DNA from: Philhelius pedissequus
Taxonomy: Eukaryota; Arthropoda; Insecta; Diptera; Syrphidae
Length of the DNA stretch: 64,000 bases
Direction: 5' to 3'
Assembly (NCBI GenBank): GCA_910595825.1
Contig: OU343163.1
Coordinates: 37,480,958-37,544,957, forward strand
The notes beneath the pieces were generated by a model, which worked only from the letters and a program-made list of their open reading frames with translations, was not told the DNA's origin and did not search any database. The translations under genes and the position numbers were made by a program. Shown here in pieces: positions 12,250 to 23,169 of the stretch (positions are counted from its first letter, which is position 1; each line of letters begins with the position of its first letter).

Positions 12250-13027
12250 CTTGGGAATGAAAAGATGACTGATTAGATAAATGATATCCCACAAAGGTTA
12301 TTCCGTCATAATGTGAGGAGACCATTGAGGAACTGTCTTCCCCAGATTGATAGAAAAACTGAGAAATTTGATCTGCTCTGAACTCTCTTTTTTTCGAAAC
12401 CAGACTAATATTTCATGTTCCCTCAAGCTATGTATAAGGCTTTTATTTTAAGAAATTACGATTATAAATTACTGAGCTTTAGTTTTTACGTACAACTTTG
12501 TAAAATGCCAGCATTTAACGACTTGTTTGTTTCAAAAAGTTTGAAATTTTTGAAGTTCAGTACATCAAAAAGTATTTTTTCCCTATTCTGACTTTTATGA
12601 CAAAAATTGCTGGTAGTTTTGTTTTATCAATCAAACTATAATATTTCAAAGATTCTTGATTCCATTCGTATTCAACCTTACAGTAAAATTTGTTTTAGCA
12701 GATCGGGAAATATTTGAACCTGTACAATAAGACATTCTTTCGCCAAAATATCGATGTTGTTGCTCAAAAAGGGCCAATCTGATATTTTCAACAGCCAACA
12801 AATTGAGCCGGAGATGGAACACTGAGTCCGAAACGCGTCACTGATATAAAAAATAATAATGTTGTGAAACGATTCAATCGAACAATAAAATAAAACAAAA
12901 TTAAAAATTTTAAAGTTTATATTTAAAACATTAGAAACCTGATTGAAAATATCACCATTGGCCATTTTTGCGCAACACCATCGATATATGCTGGAATAAT
13001 TTTTAAAATTGGTTTCGGAAGAAAAAC
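12250..13027 (-). CDS. Three-exon gene piece, possibly FANCI-like
   Basis: Read on the minus strand, I propose exons 13027-12939, 12840-12682 and 12404-12250. Donors are ATCAG/GTTTCT, TTACT/GTAAGG and CCCAAG/GTGAGT; acceptors are GATATAG, TTATATCAG and AATATTAG. The reading frame is open across all three exons (about 134 codons) and both internal junctions keep phase, which is unlikely by chance. The peptide runs through FLPKPILKIIPAYIDG, SDAFRTQCSISGSIC, WPFLSNNIDILAKECL, IFPDLLKQILLLVSKK and SQFFYQSGEDSSS. It looks helical. By memory only, the order of LP..IL, S....KxQ....LC, DxPL and P.L..Q.L.L.SK..FF resembles residues of about 130-285 of Fanconi anaemia protein FANCI, which pairs with FANCD2 at DNA crosslinks. 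The first and third acceptors are weak, and a stronger acceptor at 13044 would force another frame. Neighbouring exons are not found: decayed repeats flank the lower end. It may be part of a large gene or a pseudogene fragment. Confidence 0.45.
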
Positions 13028-13049
13028 CTATATCCATCTCTCCCCTGAA

Positions 13050-13800
13050 AAAAAATGTATGGAAAAATTCTGGTGGGTTTAAAATTCTAAATTCTTAGAA
13101 GGCTTCGTGACACGACACACTTGAACTTTTAGGTTAGAAATTTTTTCAGAAACCTGATCTACCACATGTATATAGTATAATAGCTCACCAAAAAAGCTTT
13201 GGGATTCTTAGGTTAGTTCTAATGGATCAATTTTCTAAAAAAAAATATATTTCCAAAATCTTCTATTTTGGTACTAAATACCAGCAAACTTTTTGAGAAC
13301 CAGACTTGGACCTACCCTCAAAAGTAGACACATTGATGGAATAAACAAACTGAGCTTACTTTAATTAAAAATACATAAATTATTTACAACATAGCTCGAA
13401 ACAATTAAAATGCCAAATACAATTATTTTCCAGTGTCCATTGTCCATTATGTTCTACGCAATAAACAATCTAGTCTATTGTGACTCACGTTTTACGACCA
13501 AGCTTAAAGGTGTTCGACAAATGACAATTTAACACCTCCAGTTATTCCATCACCAACTATACAAGTAATGCAACACGTAGCACGTTTATCAACAACATTC
13601 AATGGAATGGCACTCCGCCATCACCGACCGACGCACGGCTGTTCTCGAGGCGTCACAGTGGTGTCCGCACGTCTAACTTATGTAGCTGACACAGTGAATA
13701 GTGAAATTAAGAATCAAAGTCACAATAGATTTTCTGTTTTCCTCGTAGGTCCCAACCATACGACATTGTTATGTTTACCTAGGCCAGGCGCCCATCTGCC
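13050..13800. other. Intergenic or 5' flank, no supported gene
   Basis: Composition rises in GC towards 13600. The string CCAGTGTCCATT occurs here at 13431 and again, in the same direction, at 14579; I cannot tell whether that is meaningful. Confidence 0.35.
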
Positions 13801-13803
13801 CAT

Positions 13804-14097
13804 ATGAGTCCTCTGCTACGGCTATATGGATCGAAGTTTACCGATTTCAGTTCAGACACTATGCAAGAGGACGACGACGAACGGAAAGAAGACGAACGTC
13901 ACTACTTTGCTGTTGAACAATTTTTTTTTCAAATCCACCAGAGAATAAACCATTCTGCGGGCAGTCAGCGATACAATATTGAATGGCCAAGCAAAAAGCC
14001 AAGTGGTAGTCATGTTGAATGCGGTGCGCATGCGCAAACGCAACGCGCCTACGCGCTACGTCTCAATTCTCTGCACGAACGTGCTTCGGATTCCTAA
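13804..14097 (+). CDS. Candidate small ORF, 97 residues, unknown
   Basis: An ATG-started open frame lies in a GC-richer island. From the second methionine it is strongly acidic and basic (MQEDDDERKEDERHYFAVEQ), then basic and serine-rich. I recognise no family. The palindromic TGCGCATGCGCA site falls inside its second half, so the stretch may be promoter DNA read by chance. No splice evidence or polyadenylation signal supports it. Treat it as a weak candidate. Confidence 0.2.
   Translation: MSPLLRLYGSKFTDFSSDTMQEDDDERKEDERHYFAVEQFFFQIHQRINHSAGSQRYNIEWPSKKPSGSHVECGAHAQTQRAYALRLNSLHERASDS
14025..14036. promoter_or_regulatory. NRF-1/Ewg-type palindromic site
   Basis: TGCGCATGCGCA is a perfect 12-bp palindrome matching the known consensus for NRF-1 and its fly orthologue Erect wing, usually found close to transcription starts. 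It sits in the most CpG-rich stretch of this region, about 1 kb upstream of the minus-strand gene piece at 13027-12250. Use as that gene's promoter is inference. Confidence 0.45.
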
Positions 14098-14099
14098 AC

Positions 14100-16010
14100 G
14101 GGCAAACACGTTAAAAAAAAGAAGAAGTAACCAATACTTTTGGTCCCGCGGTGTACACTACCTAAAGAAGAAACACTTTAAAGAATGTTTCTATACCGCT
14201 TTCAGCGACTCCTCCAACCTGTGTGCCACTGTCTGTCACACTGGTGTCTCGAGCATTTGTGAAACTTGATGTGCCAGCACAAGCAGTAACAGCAGCAGAA
14301 GTAGAAGGCTCTAAAGCGTCCGAATTAAGTGCGAATTTGTTAGTAATTTGACGGGGCACTTTGTCAAAAAGCGCCTGAGGCGTGTTCGATGTCAATTAAT
14401 TCTCCATTTTTCTTTTGAAGATGGATGCGCGTGATTCGTTTTTGAACCGCACTATGATGTGCATTGGGATGATGGCGACTGCTTAGCCTGTCATGTGTCA
14501 GATGAATGTGTTGTGACATAAATGTGACAGAACATGTACACAGACTTGACATAAATCGGATGGACATAAAGAGAAGAACCAGTGTCCATTCGTTCGTGAA
14601 AATTTACACAAACCTTTATTCGAGACAAACAAAAAAAAAATACTCAATTGAAATACAAATTAGGAAGGAGTGATTGATTTGACAGATAGGACCGCCTGAC
14701 ATGATTGTTGACGGCAATGAATGGCGCAAAAGCTTTGACGTTTGAATGACTACTCTGTATGCAGATTTTTTTTAACGTTATTTGCATGTTTTTGATCCCG
14801 GAATGTCTTATCTAATTGAGATGTGCGCTGGCGCAGTGGAGAAACAGTGTGGTGGCAAGAGTTGTATAACTAGTCAAAAACAACTGACTATCATGATGCT
14901 GTATGGACTAAGCGACTCAATCAAAAGCCAACCGTAGTGGTCGTTGTCTTCTGCATCGTCTTCATCAGCGTCGTCGTGTTGTCGTCGTTGGGTGTATTTA
15001 TGTTTATTAAGTTGATGACGTTGTTAGATGATGACGATTACGATAGCATAATGCTGCCAGTATTTTATGTTTCTTTTGGTATCAAACAGTTTTAAGTGAG
15101 TCTTTGAAATGCAAAAAAAGAGAAAGTTTATTGCATGCACTATGTCTGTAATACCTAAAACGATAGCAGAGACTAGATGGATGAATTGACATATTTATAT
15201 ATTTTTAAAAAATTAAGATACATTAAATAAATAGAGCTCCACTTTATTCACAATCGTTATTGGTATTAGTCAAAGTTTGATTGAGGATTTTATAGACTGG
15301 TTAAAAGTACAACTCTTTCATTTCATCATAACTTATTTGTAACTTTAAATATTTGATATAATATGTGTGTGTGCTTTAAGCCACTCTCTCTAATTAAAAC
15401 TACATCACGGCCTTAGGCTCTCATTTAGCTTAAAAATCAGCTTACCTCTGATTCTTAATAAATATTACGCGCCGTTCTTTTTGTACGTTGTATAAAATAA
15501 ATAAAAAAAAACACAATAAACTAAACTGTCATGTTGATAAACTTAGGCCAGTATTGCCATACACGAAGAATCCTAAGTCCGCCGACAAATCCAAAATAGC
15601 ATTGCCGTGCATTTGGGAAAACGCTTTATTCTTGAACAGAACGGATGCGATAAGAAAGAGAGACGTGAGTATGACGAGATATCGTAGGTATTTTTGCACC
15701 TCACTTAACTCGCCGTACTCGTTGAACTAAAATTGCTGAATAACAGACGAAAGATTGTACGAGGTTGACGTTTGTATAATTGGAAGATGGGGCCGTTAGG
15801 GTAATGTATATGTGCAACTAAGTGGCCGGATGTTCTTCGACTGATTTTCATTAAATTGAAATATGTTGTAGCTAACATAGAATTATGAAAAAAAATTGTT
15901 TCAAAATAGGGTGGGAAAAAATGTCATTTTCCAAGAAAATAAAGAAATGTGTCAGTCAGTTAGTCCGCTTACCATTAAAAATGAATTATGAATATTATGT
16001 ATTTGAAATG
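14100..16010. other. Mixed intergenic DNA
   Basis: On the minus strand, 14165-14380 holds a stop-free, serine/threonine/alanine-rich segment (TSAAVTACAGTSSFTNARDT) that follows a CCTCAG acceptor-like site. It lacks an ATG and a clear donor, so I do not call an exon. At 15488-15730 a plus-strand open frame contains CHVDKLRPVLPYTK and a GTGAGT site, but no family is recognised. The rest shows nothing. Confidence 0.35.
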
Positions 16011-16012
16011 AG

Positions 16013-16450
16013 ATTAACGGTACCTGCCATACAACCGTTTTTCTGATTTCCTATCTAATGAACGGCTCGACGGATTTCGCTCAAAGCTTTTATACAGGAA
16101 GTCCTTTAATTTCTAAATGATACTGCATATCAAAATTTTCGAAAAATATTTGTTTTTTGTATTTTTTGGAAAAAAATCAATACTTTTTTTTTTGTTTTTA
16201 TTGACAATTCAATATTTCGAAAACGGATTGAAGGTTTTTTTTTCAAATAATGGTTTTATAGGTTTGTATGTAGGTATTATTAAATACTTAAAATTTGTCA
16301 TACAATTTATTTTAAAGAAATGTTGTATAGAAAAAATTTAGAAACGACTTTAAAATTGTATTTAACCATTTCCGCTAAGAATCTTGTGCTTACGATGTGG
16401 TGTGATCAAACATAAGAGCACGTACGATCGATCCAGTTGTGAATTTTATT
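16013..16450 (+). repeat. Repeat family A, 3' half
   Basis: It starts inside the family at ATTAACGGTACCTGCCATAC and reaches the 3' terminus (ATCGATCCAGTTGTGAATTT). The 5' half is absent. Confidence 0.7.
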
Positions 16451-16520
16451 TCTAAATATTTTGGTATTTTTAAAGCTAAATAACATTAGTTAAGGCGAAT
16501 CGCTAAAAGCGAAACAACAA

Positions 16521-16700
16521 CATGAATCAAAGAAAATGACACTTCCTTGTTTTTCTTATTTTATTGACGTCATATGTGAAAAAAAATCTGCAAATTGTTG
16601 CTTTTTGTTGTTTGTGGATTAATGGATTTTTTTTCACATATAACGTCAATAAAATAAGAAAAACTAAGAAGAGTCGTAATCTTGTTTTCTTTGATTCATG
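16521..16700. repeat. Foldback element, arms about 70 bp
   Basis: The left arm 16521-16588 starts CATGAATCAAAGAAAA. The right arm 16625-16700 is its imperfect reverse complement ending TTTTCTTTGATTCATG. The middle of the arms (TTTTTCTTATTTTATTGACG) matches exactly; the outer third has small indels. The 36-nt spacer is TTGTTG-rich. It could be a short foldback MITE or an inverted duplication. Confidence 0.75.
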
Positions 16701-16904
16701 AAAACTGATAAAACAACATGGCCGCAATCTTATGAACGTCATTATACTCTGAATAATTTATTCAAATCATTGCAAATGAAATTAAATAAATAAAATAAAA
16801 TAAAACCAGAACACCCGTGCGAAAATTTAGCACATTTTTGCGATTATATTTTCAAAATGAAATTCTTTATTGATATGAACATATTGGTGCAAAATTTTCA
16901 ACGA

Positions 16905-16993
16905 TTTAGTAAAATGTTAAAGCCACTTTTAGCAATTTACATAGCTAAAAAGATGATTGAGCTAATTTTAAACGATTTTAACATTTTACTAAA
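16905..16993. repeat. 17-bp inverted repeat pair
   Basis: TTTAGTAAAATGTTAAA at 16905-16921 is the exact reverse complement of 16977-16993. ACTTTTAGCAATTT recurs inside the loop and again just downstream near 17020, so the stretch is built from a few repeated words. Confidence 0.6.
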
Positions 16994-17043
16994 GTTAAAA
17001 TCACGGAATGGGTACTTTAACTTTTAGCAATTTGCTAAATACA

Positions 17044-17108
17044 TTATGGAATATGATAGTATGTCAGCCTTGCACGCGGGGTGCCCAGGTTCGAGTCCTG
17101 CCGGTGCA
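17044..17108 (+). pseudogene. tRNA-like fragment with B box (glycine-like)
   Basis: The 3' half CACGCGGGGTGCCCAGG, then TTCGAGTCC and CCGGTGCA, resembles tRNA-Gly(GCC) and carries a perfect B box (GGTTCGAGTCC). A T-run follows at 17112. The 5' half does not pair into an acceptor or D arm, and the anticodon stem has a mismatch. It is probably a tRNA pseudogene or the head of a tRNA-derived SINE. Confidence 0.45.
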
Positions 17109-17124
17109 CAATTTTTTTTTTTAA

Positions 17125-18329
17125 ATAATGAAGTGAAAATGATGAAAATAGAAATAACTAATACCTTTTTAGAGCAAAGTTGGGTTTTCATCAACATATA
17201 ATTAATTTACAACGCATAACAACAATAATTGTGTTCATCAAAATTCAAACCCTACAAGTGCTCAGCTTTCATTTGTCCAAGAGCGGGGATAAAAATCCCT
17301 GAGAGAGCAACATAGTTTTACAAAACTACGGTAACGCTTTGAACAACAATTTTAGCCATTTTTTAAACGTCAAAATAAAAGTATATTTTTGAAAATGATT
17401 TCCAAGAAATTATTTCTTAAAATAACCAATTTCATATCACAAATTTTAATTTATTGCATATTGTCTGGCTTATCAGACCAAACTATAAATTCTATTATGT
17501 TCATCTTTTGAAACGATACACATTGGCAACTGACAGCTTATATATTTTTTTTTCTTTTTCCTTCATTTGACAGTCTTCATAATTTAACTGTTTTTCGTAG
17601 AAATATGTAGGATTTTCGCAGTTTTAGGGAGTGCGGGAACGCACCTAATATCGTTCTCCTCCACTCATGCATGGTGCAGTGAAAAAAAATGCTTCTCCTC
17701 CACTCACGCAATGCGTAAGCCAATTAAAGAGAATTTTAAATTACAGAAGTAGTACACATTTTTCTCTTTATAAGTTGGTATAACATAAAGTTTGTGTGCA
17801 ATGCCATCGCAATGTGTAAATTAATAAACAGTGATACGTAATTTGATGGATTTGACTATTTTATAAATGAGAAAAAAGTAGCTTGACAAAAGAAATAATA
17901 TATTTACATATAAATATGATGATAGAATAAAATAAAATAAAATAAAATAATGAAATCAGCGAAAAAATGCAAGGCGTAGTTCGACTAAGCGGACTTTACT
18001 GTACTTTATATTATGTATTTATTCCAAGCATGAACTTGTCTAAAAAACGTAATAAATATGATCGTGACATACCACTATAAACTTTATTTCAAATTTACAA
18101 AATTAATTTCAGTAATTAAAGTTTAAAATTTTATCAATTCATCTAAGTTTTTCTATATCTATTATTATAAAAGTGCTATGTACCCTTCTAAAAGTTTTTG
18201 TTTTATTTTATAAAAGGTTCCAAGTAATTTATGTTCCAAAAAAAATTACTATAATACAAGTAATTCGGTAGACGGTGGATCTAAAAATATGCTCTTCGTA
18301 TATACCAATTAAATTAAGAAAAAAACAAT
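17125..18329. other. AT-rich flank upstream of the AMP-binding gene
   Basis: No coding signal. TTCTCCTCCACTCA occurs twice 50 bp apart (17657 and 17690), and an AAAATAAAATAAAATA tract lies at 17930-17950. A segment ending GGACTTTACTGTAC near 18000 looks like a transposon terminus, but I found no partner. Confidence 0.4.
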
Positions 18330-19411
18330 ATGAATTTTGAAACTTCAATACGCCTCGGCGAGTCCATTTTGGATAAACTCGGTGAAAGTGACAAGAGCAA
18401 AGTGCTCGAAGTAAATTCGGATAATGGAGCCCAGCTAACAGTGGAAGAAGCACGCATAAGAACCATTTCAATTACCAAGAACTTGATGGGAATCAAAATA
18501 AAGAAAGGCGATATCGTCGTGATTTACTCAAAACCCAATGAAAAAGTAACTCCGGTAGTGTTTGCATGTCTCTTAGTCGGCGCAGCTGTACATTTTCTCG
18601 AAATGAGTTTGCAAAAATGTAATTTTTAACTCATAACAATTAATTAATTATTTGTTCAAGATTTCCATTTTTATTTTTAGCTGTTATTGGTGAAAGAATT
18701 CGAATGCTTAATCCAACATTAATCATATACGAATTAGAATACAAGCTGGAATTGTACAAGGCACTAGAAAGGCTCTGGCCAAAGAACCTTCTACATGTCC
18801 TTTGTCTTGATTCTGACATTCTCAACCACACTCTAGATGCCAACGAATATTTCCAATTGCCACTTATTGGAGACCCAAAGGAACTTTCAGCCATTTTGAT
18901 GTTAACGACGGACTCAACTGGGTCACAAAAAGTTGTCAAAGTGACTCATGCCATGTTGGCACGAGATCTTTATAATTTTCGCCATTTATCAGCGGAAAGC
19001 ACAATGTTTTGCTCGAACCAACTGCAATTCACCAACCAAGCTCTACTTATAATGTTGCCTGTATTTTTAAGTACAAGACTCATCTACAGTGGTTACATTG
19101 AATTCGAGCAGAATGCGAGTGAAAAAACAAGACAGATAATTGATACTTTTGGTGTTTCATATTTCTTCGATATTCCGGAGAGCTTCTTGGAGATTATCAA
19201 AAGTGCAGAACAATCTAAAGATCCGAAAAGTTTGGCTTCTTTAAAGATTGTCTATATTTTTGGAGAATTGCTCATGGACTCATTCGACGAATGTGTTAAA
19301 AGGATAGTTCCTAATTGCAGTGTGATAAAAATCAATTCGAACTCGATTGCTGAATTTTATGTTGTGAAACAAGGAGAGACCCAAAATTCACAACGTACAA
19401 TATCGATATAA
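18330..19411 (+). CDS. Truncated AMP-binding (acyl-CoA synthetase/luciferase-like) protein
   Basis: Exons 18330-18618 and 18681-19411 are joined across a 62-nt GT-AG intron (AAAAAT/GTAATT ... TTTTTAG/CTGTT), giving 339 codons plus a stop. The N-terminal part (LGESILDKLGES, then LTVEEARIRTISITKNL and GDIVVIYSKPNEKVTPVVFA) follows the insect luciferase-like acyl-CoA ligase pattern. The ATP-binding A3 loop is present but degenerate: residues 172-180 read TTDSTGSQK where the family has SSGTTGxPK, so the glycine and proline are lost and the lysine kept. The usual protein is about 540 residues. This one stops near the YGxTE region, so the second half of the adenylation core and the C-terminal domain with the catalytic lysine are missing. 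The first ~30 residues are also short, with an in-frame TAA just upstream. Enzyme activity is unlikely. It may be a decaying paralogue or a gene with unseen exons. Confidence 0.7.
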
Positions 19412-19453
19412 ATTTCTAGCTTATCTATTTCCCTTGACATCAGAAGCTTTTGT

Positions 19454-19640
19454 TTACCATCCTCTTAGAATACAACGCTCAATTGCTTCTCTAGAATCCG
19501 CATTCCAAATAAAATTTAAAACAAATTCTTCCATTGGATCCGTATTGACGTTTTTTATAAGAACGTCATAGCGCCTTAGTTTTCCTAGAATGTGTCTTGC
19601 CCAACCGGAACCAGAACATATAAGGTGGCAATTCAATTCT
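19454..19640 (-). CDS. Possible terminal coding exon, unknown protein
   Basis: On the minus strand a TTTAATTCAG acceptor opens a 61-codon frame ending in TAA. The peptide runs ELNCHLICSGSGWARHILGK, then LRRYDVLIKNVNTDPMEEF and FIWNADSREAIERCILRGW. Composition and length look protein-like, and the frame is on the opposite strand to the AMP-binding gene with the two 3' ends 42 bp apart. I do not recognise the family and found no upstream exon. It could be a stray exon or decayed transposon coding. Confidence 0.3.
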
Positions 19641-19649
19641 CTGAATTAA

Positions 19650-21016
19650 ACAATAAAATCTCAGAATTATCATGACTTCAAATTATGCAAGATATCGTGC
19701 TCCCTATATGTATTATAAGCTGCTGTATTCATGATATGAGATTGCAGTTGACATTGGCCTTGTTCAAAACATTCGTTGTTGTCATAGTCTCATCTCATCT
19801 TCGAGTTGAAGATATCCGATCTGTAATTGTTTGGTAAATAATAATTATAATAAATTGTTTAACATGATTTTTTTTTTTTTTTTGAACGAGCAATTATTAT
19901 AAATCATCAATTCTCCTTTCCATTTAGTCATGGCGCGGGGCTTAAGGGGTAGCTGCATCAGCAACGCCACTACTTTGCTGAAGTGTCACACTGGTTGCAT
20001 TCCTATCGTTTCGCTAATTTTTATCGCCTTTGACTTTTAGATAAGATTGGCAACTGGCTATACCTATGAGTATGTACGAGTATATTGCATTGCATTGGTA
20101 GAAGGTGAGTGTACGGTGATCTCGAACAGAGAAATTCCTGGTGCCCAGACAGGGGAATTTTTCATAAAGTTCTTAGACCTCTGTTATGATCGATTATAGA
20201 GATTACATTCTGACGTCGATTTTTTTGACAGGTCGTGCTTTAAATTTTAACTTGTATTTCCCTTTCGAATTCTTTGACATTCCAATAAATTACATGACAT
20301 TTCGTAAATGAATTGATTACAAGCAATTGATATATATTTTGTATAAATATACAAAGACTTCGTTTTCAAGAAGTCGCAATTAGAAAAATATAGATAAGCC
20401 ATCAAATTTATTTTGCCAATTAATCCGGTTGAATGTAAGTCCCCCTTGAATGTCAAGGAAACCACCAGTTGACAATTGATATGATTCGGCGGAAGCACCA
20501 TTTCCGTTTATCAAGTAGGTACCTAGGTATACCTACCTGTTAACATTTTTTTTTAATTACTGCTCTCGTTCGATTTGAAAATACTTGACTTAATTGTGTA
20601 GCAAGCGGAATATAATTAAATTGAATTGAATTAATTGAAGGTTATGGATCCTGATAAAAAACATGTTGGTAAGAAAATCTAAATGTTGCGTAATTATCAA
20701 TTAAGAGTTGATAAATATTTAAATTAGGTGCAGGTCAAAATTAAAATTCAGTTTTTTTTTAAATTCTGTCGACTTATACTGAACCAAAAACAAATGTTTT
20801 AGGTAGTTATTTTGTAATTTTTGTCAAATAATTTGTTAGAAAAAAATACTAGAAAAAGTTCCCCGTCTATTAAATTAAATTGCTTAAATTAACTAAAACT
20901 ATTATTAAATATATTGATCAGCATTTCATAAGTGCATCTTAAAGACTGCGTAAAATTAAAAAGTTTCTTCCTTAAAAAAAATGTTATTCAAAAAATTATG
21001 TAACATTGAATAATTT
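19650..21016. other. AT-rich intergenic DNA
   Basis: No supported gene. A GTGAGT site at 20105 and several short open frames have no partner signals. Confidence 0.4.
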
Positions 21017-23168
21017 CTTCAGGATCTTGAACTGGTCACTATGCTTGCTCGATAGAGACGTTGACTCCAGCGCTAATATGATTACAAATATAATTCTTCA
21101 GGGGATGAAAGCCTTTATACCGAACAAAACCAAAAGCATCAAACCAAAGGAAAACTCATGGTTCGATTTGAGCTGTAAGGAGGTTATCAGGTTGAGAGAG
21201 GTAAGTTTCCGATGTTATAAAGCCAACCCAACTGAGGAAAACCGGAATAAGTTCAAACAAGCTAAAAAGATCCTTAATAGTCATATTCAAAGAACCAAAT
21301 GTCTACATGAGCAAAAATTAAGGCAAAAAATACTACAATGTCCCAAAGGTAGTAAACATTTTTGGTCATTTGTAAAAAACGCACGAAATTCCACATGCTC
21401 GTCGGTTCCAACGCTCGTTTCCAATAACACTCCTGTGGTAAGCGCACAAGAAAAAGCAAATTTGCTAGCAGCTCAGTTTGCTGCTAATTCTACGCTTCTA
21501 CAAAGTGTCATGACTCCTCCTGTACTTGAGAGCATAAACAGTTTCATGGGACGTATCTTCTTTCGTACTCGTGCAGTTGCTAGAGTTCTTAAAGATCTTG
21601 ACATACACAAATCCGCTGGTCCAGATAGTATCTCCCCTATTGTTCTGAAGATGTGTTCTTCTACGCAGGCAAAACCACTACGTAAGCTTTTCCATCTGTC
21701 CTACTCTACTGGTCTCTTGTCGAGTGGGTGGAAAACAGCATTTGTCCAGCCTGTCCCTAAAAAAGGCGAATCTTCTTCACCCTCTAACTACCGTCCAATT
21801 GCACTTACGTCCCTTCTTTCCAAGGTCATGGATACGCTGATTACCTATCAGCTTAAGAAATATCTTGAAGAACGAAAGCTCCTTAATGACCGACAGTATG
21901 GCTTTTGTAGCAATAGGTCCACTGGTGATCTGATGGTATATCCCACCGAACAGTGGCACAAATCTTTACATCGTTTTGGAGAAAGTAAGATTATTGCGCT
22001 TGATATTTCAAAAGCATTTGATAGAATTTGGCATCAGGCTCTCTTATCGAAATGCGTGCATTTGGTATCGAAGAATCTCTTCTTCGTTGGATTAGAAATT
22101 ACCTTTCGGATCTATCAATACAAGTTGTATTGGACGGTTTCAAGTCTGATATTCATAAAATAAATGCTGGTGTGCCCCAGGGCTCCGTTCTGTCTACGAC
22201 TCTCTTTCTCATTTTCATCAATGATGAAAATGTCTGAAACTTCTAATCCAATATACTGTTTTGCTGACGACAGTACCCTCAGCTTTTCATACTCGTTTTT
22301 AAATTCTCATCCATGTCCTTCGGATATGGAACTTGAACGGCAGCGTATGATTAGCTCATTAAATTCTGATCTAGACAGCATTGTCCAATGGGGAATAAAA
22401 AACCGCGTAGAATTTAATGCTTCAAAAACACAATGCTGTCTTTTGTCGTTAAAGCGGGACCCTCCCCCAATGCCGTTGTCCATTAGCGGCGCTTGCATCG
22501 AGAAAACCGAAGAACTTTCAGTTCTCGGTATGTGCATCACTGACCACCTTTTGTGGAATGAAAACATATTCGACGTCGCCAAAAATGCTGCAAGATATTT
22601 GGGTTTTCTGAGACGATGCAAGAAATATTTCTCCCCTTCTGATCTGGCTGTAATCTATAAAGCCTTCATTCATCCAAAGCTTGAGTACAATTGTCATATT
22701 TGGGCAGGTGCTCCCATAACGCACTAAAGTCTCCTGGACAGAATCCAAAAAAGAAACAATAACTAAAACAATGGAGCCTCTCTCGCACCGTCGCAATGTT
22801 TCATGCCTTTCATTATTTTATCGGTATTATAATAAACAGTGTTCTAGTGAAATAGCCAGTTGCATTCCTCCCCTTAAACTATTCAACCGTAACACTCGCG
22901 CTTCTAGGAAAGCCCATCAATTTACCCTTGAGCCCAACTTCGGACGTACTGTCATGTATAGAGATTCTTTCTTTAGCCGCACAACACGAATGTGGAATGC
23001 TTTACCCGACCGAATTTTTCCCTCCCATTGCGATAATCAGGCATTTAAAACCAATGTACATCGGTATCTCCTGTCTAATCCTATCCCATTTTCCTAATCG
23101 CTCGCACTGTGTTAATACATTTTAAGGGTATTCATAACCCCTTGAGTACGCGCATAATTAAAAAAATA
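21017..23168 (+). mobile_element. CR1/jockey-like LINE, 5'-truncated and frameshifted
   Basis: A non-LTR reverse transcriptase is spread over four frame segments: about 21017-22050, 22028-22230, 22215-22727 and 22771-23097. Visible RT blocks include KSAGPDSISPIVLK, SNYRPIALTSLLSK, LNDRQYGFCSNRSTGDLMVY, IIALDISKAFDRIWH, INAGVPQGSVLS and the catalytic CFADDSTL near 22258. The C-terminal tail (TRMWNALPDRIFP) is typical of CR1/jockey relatives. The endonuclease domain is absent because of 5' truncation. Two frameshifts, a stop after WAGAPITH and a small deletion make it non-functional. The 3' end is a short UTR closing at AATTAAAAAAATA, shared with the copy at 51729-52991. Confidence 0.85.
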
Positions 23169-23169
23169 G

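Noticed and set aside
12678..13037. Single 119-codon minus-strand ORF read straight through
   Set aside because: The middle is A/T-rich and bounded by donor and acceptor sites, and a spliced model keeps phase and extends into a third exon; the unspliced reading is less likely.
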